A stretch of DNA of 64,000 bases from Warburgia ugandensis (Eukaryota; Streptophyta; Magnoliopsida; Canellales; Canellaceae). Location of the stretch: the NCBI GenBank assembly GCA_035236585.1, contig CP141132.1, positions 27,301,445-27,365,444 on the forward strand, written 5' to 3'. Below, in pieces: positions 1-9,427 of the stretch. Made by a program: the position numbers and the translations under genes. Every line of letters starts with the position of its first letter. Position 1 is the first letter of the stretch. The notes beneath the pieces are model-generated. The model did no database searches. It saw nothing but the letters and a program-made list of their open reading frames with translations, and was not told the origin of the DNA.

Positions 1-787
1 AAATAATTGAATCACTTTTCAATTCAATCATAGGCAAATCGATGCCGTATTAAATCAAAACATGTCATCTCCCCACTGGCAAATCCGTGCCAAATATACA
101 TCTGAGCATATCAACTCACCACAGGCAAATCAATGCCAAAAACCAAATCTGAAATCAAATCATGCATGCAAAAATAGTCTAACTACATATAAAATCACAA
201 TATATTCATAGTATTACAACTCTTACAAGTCGTTTCATAGTCAAACAGGCATAATATTGCCTGCTTTTCACGAGATGGGCTACCCATAGTCACTGGTTGC
301 AGCTTTATTCCATACACTCAGAGCAGATGGGCTTCCCACAGTACTCTGGCTCAAAACGCATTATGCTGCAAATAAATAGATACAATACTATCAGCCTTCT
401 CGAAGATGGGCTACCCATAGTCACCGGTCATGACTTTGTTTCATATGGAGGAAGATGGGCTACCCACAATCAACCTCCTCAGAACATGTCACATCCATAC
501 ACACAGAGGAGATGGGCTTCCCATAGTGACTCTGGTTACAGTGATGATATTGTCCTCTTCCAGGGGGATGGGTCGCCCACTATCACTAGTCAAGGATTTG
601 TTTCATATGGAGAGAGATGGGCTACCTACAGTCGACCTCCTCAGAATGAGTCACTTACACACAGAGGAGATGGCCTTGCCATAATCACTTTGGCTTTTAG
701 ATATATTATCTGCATTTCGGGAGATGGCCTTGCCATAGTCAATTGCTCATGATTTTTGCTTTTCATAGTGGCGAGATGGGCTACCCA
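1..787. repeat. Array of short hairpin repeats in LTR-like DNA
   Basis: Two kinds of short inverted repeat recur here. Around 33-46, 77-92 and 124-137 the unit is GGCA-(A/T-rich loop)-TGCC, and 246-263 is CAGGCA-loop-TGCCTG. From 276 to 787 about ten 11-bp units of the form TGGGCTACCCA occur, at 276, 328, 407, 456, 513, 569, 618, 671, 725 and 777. Most are preceded by GA or AGA and followed by an A/C/T-rich spacer containing AGTCAC. A higher-order repeat is also visible: about 430-545 resembles about 600-695, with TTTGTTTCATATGGA and CCTCCTCAGAA shared. The open frames here (297-752) are by-products of the repeats. I take this as part of a degenerate LTR or its internal DNA; the family is not identified. 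Confidence 0.6.
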
Positions 788-2507
788 CAGTCACTCACTA
801 AAACATGTTGTTTCATACCTTATGCAAAACAATGCATTTTAAAGCATTCCTTGCAAAGTATGGAAATTATGCATGTACAACCACAATCTTTCTCATGTCT
901 CACAAGTAATATTTGAATGCTTTAAATAGAGTAATTCATTATTCTTTCAAAAATTAGGTATGAAATATGTATTTAAAATCATATATCAATTTACATGCAT
1001 TATTTATAAAAAGTGTTAGACACGGAACATGTAAAAAATCATGGATATACATGAAAGTCATACACAAGCAAATAACATATATATGTATCAAATCATTGGT
1101 ATAACCAAACCATTCTAACCTAGAAGCAGTTCATAAACTATTTTCTCATTTTAAAGTTCATTTGAAACTTGATAGTATCATATTACCTACCTCTTACGAG
1201 GTCTTCAATTACGAATTGTTTTCTCAACCTTGGTTCGAATTACAACTCCACTTGCATTGCACATAAACCTCTCATTCATATTTTAACCTAAATTACAGAT
1301 CAATTTCCAATTTAATATGTCAAATGTAAATCTTGTGCTTGATATGTATTCTTAGGTTATCAAATTACAATCATTGGATGGTGATCTCATCACCAATCAA
1401 ACATTGCCAGGTCCTTATTCCTTTACTATTCGATCAGACAGTTGAGATTATTTGATCAATTTTCCATGTAGATCTTTCAATATCTATCATATAATAATAA
1501 TTTCAATGTTCTAGAACTCATCTATGGTGCATGATTCTAGCTATCACATAGCATATGTATATACACATCCATTTGCACTCATATAAATATAACTAGAACA
1601 ATTTAGCATTATGTAAGCAACTACTCACATTCAACAATCAAGAGATACATCTTAAAGTATTCACTAGTAAACTTGCATGTATGTCTTGTTGCATCTTGTT
1701 AATGCTCATTTAAAAAAATATGTTATAACTCATTCTTATCAAAGTCATCAGGTGTGTATCAGGACCACCTATTGATTAGTTTTGGGAACTTTAGGTAGAT
1801 TGGCTAGTGCATCTAATCTACTCTAGGCTAAGTGTAACATGCCTTCTATTTGGGTTTATATTGCCTTCGGTGTAGTATTGCTTCACTCATTTCCTTTAGC
1901 ATGTAATGCCTTTAGCCAAAGTGTGTAAAGACACATTTTTATTATATTTTCTTTCTAAGTCATCTAATCATTTGGAGTTATGATCCATTAGTTGATTAAA
2001 GTTCAATTTCATATGAATATTCTAATTTGTGGTGGACTCAAAAGATTAACTATTTTCTCGAGACTCTAACAATCTTTATATGTTACAAAAATGGCTTGTG
2101 AGCGATAGCTAAAGACAAATTTCATTTCAAAAAACTATAGTTGATAATTGCTAGAGAAAGGGATCTAATGAGATACAAATTCCTACAAGTCATATAATTG
2201 TCTGTCTTCTCATCATAGAACTAAATTTGCTTAAATAACATGTGTAAGATTAGTTAAATAGTAAAATTATCATTCTAACATATTTTTAGAAAATTTCCTT
2301 ATTTTATTTCCTTGCTTCTTTATTTAGATAGTTATTTAGTATCTAAAATTATTTTCTTTCTAATATAGGATATATATATTTTAGTTGCTTAGCTTAGTTG
2401 TTTCTTTCTTTGTTAGTTGTTTCCTTCTTAGTTAGTTCTTTACTTCATTCCTCTATTTAACTTGCTTGAGGCCTTTATTTCCTCTTTAGTTCTTATTGGG
2501 CCTTCGG
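788..2507. other. AT-rich non-coding DNA, probably old LTR sequence
   Basis: There is no credible gene. A small hairpin, ACCTC-TTAC-GAGGT, lies at 1189-1202, in a setting like the hairpins found in the other LTRs of this window. About 2340-2507 is T-rich and ends in a CTATTTAA-like promoter-type sequence near 2452, followed by the target site CCTAT. The rest shows nothing recognisable. Sequence resumes at 11574 on the other side of the inserted Athila-like element. Confidence 0.4.
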
Positions 2508-2512
2508 CCTAT

Positions 2513-4593
2513 TGTTAAGCATTCAATTTTGGTCAAAATATCCCTAATTTAGCATTCAATTAGATCATCTAACCATTCAATTTTACAAAACTTAGCTTGA
2601 ATTTGAATTTAAATCCAATTGACCATCCAAACCTTAATTTGTCAAAATCAATGGTCAGATGATCGTTAGAGCTCATTAAATGACTAATGTACGGTTCAGA
2701 TGATTTTAATTTAGTCTTTTCTTTTCAGATCAACCAAAGGAAGCACGGACGACTACGATTAAAAGTTAACGATGCAGATCATTTTAAAAAGGATTGATGG
2801 GCCAGATCAACCATAAAGAAGGATTGGATAGTTTCCTAAACGATAATTGAGCCCAAGTGGAAATCATGGAGAAAAAGGGCAACTTGCAAATCCATAGGAG
2901 TTTCCAAAGTTAAGAGAGGGGACCCAAATTAGCAAGGAGCAAAAGGCAACCTCTTCCCCCACTTCTTTCCTTCTCCTTTTTCCTCCTTTTCCTTTTTCCT
3001 TCTTTCCTTCTTTCCTTCCTTTTCTCTTTTCTTTCTTTTTCCTTCTTTCCTTCCTTTTCCTTTTCCTTTTCTTCCTTTCTTTCCTTTTCTTTTTCCCTTC
3101 CTCATTCTCACGCACCCACTTTCCTTATTCTCTTTTTTCCTTCCTTCTTAACATACCCAACGTTTCCATTCTTTTCTCTTCTAAGCCACCACCTTCCTCT
3201 CCCTCTCTCCCCATTCTATTCTCTTCTCCTCTCTCTTTCTCTCTCACATTTTTTCTTCCCCTCCTTCTCACCGCCCCCTCTACCCAGGGCACACAGCACC
3301 GCCTGACCTCTTCTCTTCACCCTCCTCTCTCTCCATTCCCTTTTCTCTTCCTCTTCTTGGCTGAACCGTTGGTGGAGGCTGATCCACCGTCTCTCTCTCA
3401 CTACCACACGACCTCGGTACCTACTCCCTCCCTTCTTTTGTTTTGTTCACCGCATTAGCCATCACCCATCTATCTTTCACACATAAAGTTTCCCATCATT
3501 CTCCATGTCTCCCTTCCCTATTTCTCAATGCACCCAGCCTCCATTGCCTTCACACTTTCCCTTTTTGCTTCCTAACACTCTCTCACTCCTGCATAAACCA
3601 CCAAACCCATCACCAGTCTTCCTAGACTGCACCTAATAGCCTATCTTTCACCGTTTCTCTCCCTGTTCTCCACTCCTCTATTCGCACTTCCTTTTTCCAA
3701 CCCTTACCAGCATGCCCAGGCACTCCCGCATCCTTCTCAGATCACTTCATCACCGGCCACAACAGAACCGGCAAACCCAGAATCTCACACTCCCTATCTC
3801 CCCTACCAGTCAACTCTTACACCTGACGACGTGCCCAGTTTTGTTTCCACGCACAAACGACTGCATCTGTCTTCGTCGTCTTCCACGCAACAGCAACCCT
3901 TCTGCTCTCCTCTCTTTCTGGGCTCCCTCATCACCGCCTTATCTCCCTCTCCCTTGGGTCACCGGTGAGCACTCCTCCGGAGGCTCTGGAGAAGAAAACC
4001 CAAGTTGAGTTTTCCTCCCGTTGCCCCTTTTTCTCCTCCTTCTTCTTCCCTTCTCCCTTCTCCCTCCTTCATCTTCTCTTCTTCTCTCCTCTTCCTTCTC
4101 AAACCCCACCGTTTTCCTGGTTTTCGATTAAAACCAGAACTCTGATGATATTACAAATCTGCCACTGGTAGATCTCAGGAATTCCAAATGTGTCCCTTGG
4201 CAGATTTCAGAAATACCAACTGGGTCCCTTGTTTAATACCAACTGTGTCCCTTGTTTAATACCAACTGTATCCTCACTTTAATTACATCTGTGTCCCTAT
4301 GCTATTCTGGTTTTGTTTTATTCACATTTTGACTATCCAGGGACAGTGCAATCCAAGGACAAGCTTATCTAGGATGCCTTTTAGTTTTATTTTCTGTTGT
4401 CTTTTGAATAAATAATTGTGCAAACTGCAAAAATTGAATAAAGTTGGATTTTAGTTTATTGTTAGTTTATATTCTTTTATTAATTGAATTTTATTGAAAA
4501 CTCCATCACTTCAAATCAAGTCCTCGTGGGATCGACCCGTACTTGCATAAGCTACACTACAATAGCCGTGCACTTGCGGTTAAACAATCAACA
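2513..4593 (+). repeat. 5' LTR of the Athila-like element
   Basis: The 2081-bp LTR has TG...CA ends and pairs with 9428-11568. Roughly 2950-4120 is strongly pyrimidine-rich on the plus strand (long C/T runs), so lysine/arginine-rich frames appear on the other strand; these are compositional artefacts. The last part (about 4170-4593) has short repeated TGTCCCTTG/ACCAACTG units and a conserved end shared with the right LTR. Confidence 0.9.
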
Positions 4594-4599
4594 AGTTTT

Positions 4600-4617
4600 T
4601 GGCGCCATTGCCGGGGA
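4600..4617 (+). other. Primer binding site, tRNA-Asp type
   Basis: TGGCGCCATTGCCGGGGA starts six bases after the LTR. It is complementary to the 3' end of plant tRNA-Asp apart from one likely mismatch (A where the usual site has G). Athila/Tat elements are known to use this primer. Confidence 0.85.
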
Positions 4618-5625
4618 CTTGGAAAGGAGTTTTCATAAAATATAATTAAAAATCCAAAAAATTCAAAAAAAAATCCAGAAAAATAAAAAAATATTAGGAA
4701 TTGCAATTTTCAGCATTTTAGGAAAATTTTAGGTGCATTTTTCAATTGTTTTTAGGGCATAATCACCTTGTTTCCTGAATTTGGTACTAATTTCTAATTT
4801 TATTTTTCAGGAAATTGGAAAGTAGAGGAATTTAACAAGTGGATCTTCACCAAAATGGAAACTTCCTTGCTTTCCTAAAATAGGACTTTCTTTTTTATTT
4901 TGAGTGAATCTTGTAGTGAGGCCCCTTTGTAATTTGCATTTTTAATTTCAATTTTTAAAGGGTTGTAATAATACAGGGCAAGTGTGGGACAAGGTGGCCC
5001 ACACTTGATCTTCATCAGATACCTCACTGTAAGTCTTCTCACTCATTTATTTTCTAGATTAGGGTTTGCATTAGTTTATTGCTTTCAATTGCATTTAGGA
5101 CACGTCTAACGCTTTAAGGTGAATTATATGTTAATTGAATTGCCATGGTTTGTGAAAATTAATTAGTAAGGGCACCCTACCCCACAAGATCAAGGGTGGA
5201 TTTCATCACCACTCCTTGGCCCACCTAGGATAATCACCTCAAGCGCGCAACCTTACCATTCACTTTAATTTAAAATCAATCAGAAGAGACCTATAGGGTT
5301 AGCACATGCTCATAGGACCCTCTTAATAGGACACGAATTACTGTCACTCCGGTTGCTTTTGATCACTGTAGTTATTGGGGGTTGTCTAATAGAGCCTCGC
5401 TCTTCCCCCACCTCCTGTCGACATTTGTTAAGGTCTAAACACCTCCTTACATGAGGGTTGTATTAACCGCTTTGGTTAGAACTTAACTGGTGAGCAGTAG
5501 TCAACTCCTAAAGAGAGTAGGAGCATTAGATCAGGCTAATTAAAAGCATTGTCCCCAGAGAAAATCAAGAAAATCAAAATATCTATGCTTGCTAGCCTAA
5601 GGGGATTGCTTGATTGTGTTCTTGA
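4618..5625 (+). other. Untranslated leader of the Athila-like element
   Basis: This is non-coding and starts with an A-rich stretch (4645-4700). About 5155-5560 contains a module that recurs, in reverse, at about 29440-29820, 56920-57300 and 62940-63330. Shared words are TAATTAGTAAGGGC, CCTTGGCCCA, TCTAATAGAGCCTCGCTCTT, GTCTAAACACCTCCTTACAT and GGGTTAGCACATGCTCATA. Its role is unknown. Confidence 0.6.
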
Positions 5626-7686
5626 TTGTGCATCATTCTAAACATTTTGGTTGCATCATTTAGAAAGAAACAAAAAAAAGAAAAAAGAAAAGAAAAGAGA
5701 AGACATGATCAGTTGCACTTAATGAATAATTTAAACACTGATCAAAAGGGTAATTTACACCCTAGCATTAATAGAGAAGATATTTCCCCATGGAGAAAAA
5801 ATCCACTTTTTAATGATGATGAATCACCTTTCATCTTTGATAATGATGTTTCCTCATGGACGAACAATCCTCTCTTTGATGCTGATGATCCTCCACCTCT
5901 ATTTCATGATGATATGCGTCAATGGAGGAATCATTCTCAACCACATGGAAATAGGAGAAAGGACCAACATAAAACACATGAGAATAATTGGCATAACCAA
6001 AATTCTTATGGGAAGACACTAAGAGACTATTTACAACCTAATTATAGGAGAAAGGACCAACATAAAACACATGAGAATAATTGGCATAACCAAAATTCTT
6101 GTGGGAAGACACTAAGAGACTATTTACAACCTAATTATACCAGCACACTTTCATGTATACTTTTACCTCCAAATGCTAGTATGATTGAATTAAAGGTGGG
6201 AGTAATTCATTTACTTTCCAAAATTTATGGGTTGGATAGTGAGAGTCCTTACATGCATTTAAAAGAATTCGATGAAGTGTGCATGACCCAACATACACAA
6301 AACATCGACTTAGATATGGTAAGGCTCAAACTATTTTCTTTATCCTTAAAAGAAAAAGCTAAGATATGGTTTCATTCACTGCCATCAGGTTCCATATAAT
6401 CATGGGAAGAAATGACTAGGAAGTTCTTGAATAAGTTCTTTCCTAGACATAAGACAATTGCTCTTCGTCGAAATATAGCGAATTTTACCTAGACGAATAA
6501 TGAAACTTTCTATCAATGCTGGGAAAGATTTATGGAATTATTGTTGACTTGTCCACATCATGGATACAAACTTTGGCATATCATTAGCTTCTTTTATGAA
6601 GGACTTAAATCAAATATGCGTCAATTTGTTGAAATGATGTGCAATGGTAATTTTTTAAATAAACAACCTGAAGAAGCACGAGAGTATTTGGAATGGTTGG
6701 CAGAGAGTGCACAAACTTGAGCTGATTCAGAAAAAGTAAGTTTTTCAAGCGAGCCTAAGACCACCGCCACATCCTCTAGGGGAGAAATATATGCTATGAT
6801 TGAAAAAGATGATATAGCATCCCTAGATAGAACAGTTGAGGCCATGGAAATGGAAAAATGTCTCTCTAAGAAAGTTGAACAGGTGTGTGATATTTATGAA
6901 AGTAATACACACCTCACTCAGGAATGCCCCATTGATGATGAATCGACACATTCTTATGAGCAACATTTTTCCCCTTTCGAGACATATAGTTCCAACTGGA
7001 GTAATCATTCTACTGTCACAAATGAATACAGTGCTTCGCAAAAGGCCCAACATCAACCTTATTACCACAAACAAGGACCACTTGTTCCTAGACCTTACCT
7101 TCCTCCACATAAGAGGAAAGTGGAGGATAATTTCCATCAGGTCATGCAATACTAGGAGAAGAAAATTGCTCAAATTAAAGCCCAATTAAAAGAGAACACA
7201 AATTCCATGACTGAATTGAAAGACATGATGTCTCAAATGCTACATAATATTAATAAAGAGGAATGTCCTATTCTACCAAATGAATATCTTGATGATATGG
7301 ATGTAGGAGACGAGATTAATTCTTCATTTATAGACATGGAACAAATAAAGGCAGTTACCATTATTCATAATGGTAACATAATTGAGCAATCTAGACCTAA
7401 AAAGGCTGAAATAGTATCTAAAATGGTCAGAAAAAGAGATGAATTTATTGATCAGGAAAATGTCACACCCACTGAGCAATATGACATCCTTGCTCCATTT
7501 CCAAAAAGGCTGCATCGAACTCCTACAATTGTCTCTAATTATGTGAAGCAGCCCAAAGATAAATTTATCTTGCCTTGTGATAAAATGAAATTTTTTTAAT
7601 TGCAAGATAAATTTATTCATCATTCCTTTTCAGAGGCCCGTCCAGCTTATTTCGTATGGGACCAAGGGAAGTTTCAAACTCAGTAA
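5626..7686 (+). pseudogene. gag: Retrotransposon gag of the Athila/Tat type, with in-frame stops
   Basis: Gag proteins of this class form the particle that packages element RNA. From the ATG at 5626 one frame runs to the stop at 7684-7686. It is broken by stops at 6397 (TAA), 6490 (TAG), 6718 (TGA), 7153 (TAG) and 7597 (TAA) but by no frameshift. The N-terminal part is K/R-rich, then polar. A 93-bp in-frame duplication encodes 31 residues twice (5951-6043 and 6044-6136). The recognisable gag domain (about 6130-6720) starts near LPPNASMIELKVG. It includes KIYGLDSESPYMHLKEFDEV, LKLFSLSLKEKAKIWFHSLP, CPHHGYKLWHI and EEAREYLEWLAESAQT, as in plant Ty3/Gypsy gag. A poor zinc-knuckle-like stretch, CDIYESNTHLTQEC, lies near 6888-6930. 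The frame ends in ARPAYFVWDQGKFQTQ. The start codon is only the first ATG and could be wrong. Confidence 0.8.
5951..6136 (+). repeat. Two tandem 93-bp units inside gag
   Basis: Units 5951-6043 and 6044-6136 differ, as far as I can see, at one base, giving Y or C after NQNS. The duplication keeps the reading frame and repeats RRKDQHKTHENNWHNQ. The near identity points to a recent event. Confidence 0.9.
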
Positions 7687-7830
7687 TGTTTTTCCTCTGA
7701 AAATTTTCATTTGAAAATAAAGTATGTAGGGTAGTTTTTACTTTCTTATTTTTCTTTTTTAGATTTTTTTTTCTATATCTCTCAATTTTTTTTGCGTTTC
7801 TCAATGCATTATCATCATCATACTTTTTAA

Positions 7831-7869
7831 ACATTGAGGACAATGTTTCTGTTAGGTTGGGGGGTGTAG
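7831..7869 (+). other. Conserved stem-loop and internal purine tract downstream of gag
   Basis: ACATTGAGGACAATGT (7831-7846) forms a six-base stem, ACATTG/CAATGT, and is followed by TTGGGGGGTGTAG at 7857-7869. From memory, this pair is typical of the region after the coding part in Athila/Tat-like elements. It supports the view that coding ends near 7686. Here it lies about 1.55 kb before the right LTR. Confidence 0.6.
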
Positions 7870-9413
7870 AATTCTTGCAAATTCTAGTTTTCTTTTAGTT
7901 TTTAGGTGATTTCCTTGGTTTTTTTTCAAAATAAAAAATAAAAAAAATGAAAAATGAAAAATTTTAGGTCATTTCCTATAATGATGAGAATTGGATTTTC
8001 TGAAGTATAATATGGATAACTTTAGCTTATTAATGGAATTGAATATGATTAATTCATCATTTTACTCATTTTCTAAAGTATTCCATGAAAGCAAAGTCTC
8101 AGATCACATCTGTACACGCAGTTGCATATAGATAGTCTAGATTGATATGTGACTATAACTTAGATATTCTGAAGAAATTTAGTGGAGACCTATAACCTAA
8201 GTGAGTTTTTTGAGTTATTCATCTTTTTTGAGAGGTTATAAATATTCCTAATTTTCTTCAGCGTGTTTAAAGAAAATTTATCCCAAACTCTTAAATTTGG
8301 CTAATTACCTGAATAATTAGAATAATACCTTTAAATTTCTAGAAGTTCATTGAATTTGATAGATTATAAGAAACCTAGAAAATGGTTTAGGCCATCCTTA
8401 TTGTAAAACAAGAGACATAAAGCCTACCCATAAAGTATTGTTACCACTAGTTAGCCAACTTGAGCCTTTTATATAAAGCTTTTTCTTTTGCCACCCAAAT
8501 TACCCTTTACCCATATTAACCCAATATAAATTATCCATTACCCATTTTCTTTGAAAAATAAGTTAGAGAAGAATGAAGAAATACCTTTTAGTTGTAATGA
8601 AAGTAGAAAGCGGATATCAAGAAAAGAAATAGTCTTCAAAGTGATTCAAAAGTACTGAAATAGTATGAAAAAAAAAAAAAAAAGAGTTTGAAGAATGCAA
8701 AGAAAAGTGAAAAAGAAAAAGAAAAAGAAATATTCACTTCATCAAAGAAAGAAAGAGTTATCAACTTTAGGAGGCCTCTACTTATTTTCTGAAGAAACTT
8801 TGAATATCCTTATACCCTTTCTTTGGTACCTTGTCCTAAGCCTACGTTTCGTCCCAATTAAAGACCTATTGATTCTAGGATGAATATAGTCTTGATGAGG
8901 AAATGAATGGATAGGATATAAAAGAGTGGTATTTCTAAATATTCAAAGGTAATGGCATCCATTCCAAAGGGATCAAAACAATAAAATTCCTTAGTAATTC
9001 CCGTTTTTCATGAGTATATGTGAGGTAAATTTGTTTTTATTGACTTTTCTCACATAATTAAAAGAGAGATATGATTTGACCCCTTTATCTGAGAGATTTT
9101 GTTTCTGAGCGCATGTCATTAGTGAGGATTGAGGTCAAAACATATTTTGGATGGAGCTCAAAAGTTAGAAGTTTACTTAGAGATCAAGATGATTCTATAT
9201 ATAAACTGTACATACATGCACACACACTCTGAGATCTGAGCTTAAGTGGAATGATTTTGGCATATGGGTAGGGTTTTGAATTTTTCAGTCATTTTTATTA
9301 GTATGCTAAAGTGATGTGATTTATTGAAGATAATTCTCTGAGGAAAAAGAGGAGTTGAAATTTGAAATCTTGAAATTTGATTTTTCGCATGTTTTGCTCA
9401 GGACTAGCAAAAT
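7870..9413. other. Non-coding 3' internal region of the Athila-like element
   Basis: AT-rich, with A-runs at 7928-7960 and 8664-8683 and a CA-rich stretch near 9212-9226. I see no coding sequence, and specifically no pol motifs, on either strand. Confidence 0.6.
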
Positions 9414-9427
9414 GATCGTTGGGGGTG
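9414..9427 (+). other. Polypurine tract before the right LTR
   Basis: GATCGTTGGGGGTG directly precedes the LTR start TGTTAAG at 9428. The G-run sits where the plus-strand primer is expected and resembles the internal tract at 7857-7869. Confidence 0.6.

Noticed and set aside
297..752. Open frame of 151 codons
   Set aside because: It lies entirely in the hairpin repeat array, a second frame is open over the same stretch, and the protein only mirrors the repeats.
246..787. CRISPR-like array of short palindromic repeats
   Set aside because: Repeats are only 11 bp, spacing is irregular, spacers are themselves repeated, there are no cas genes, and the context is a plant nuclear genome.
2864..4171. 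Lys/Arg-rich minus frames and Ser/Pro/Leu-rich plus frames in the Athila-like LTR (again at 9773-11050)
   Set aside because: They follow from the long pyrimidine-rich strand of the LTR, occur in both LTRs and hold no domain.
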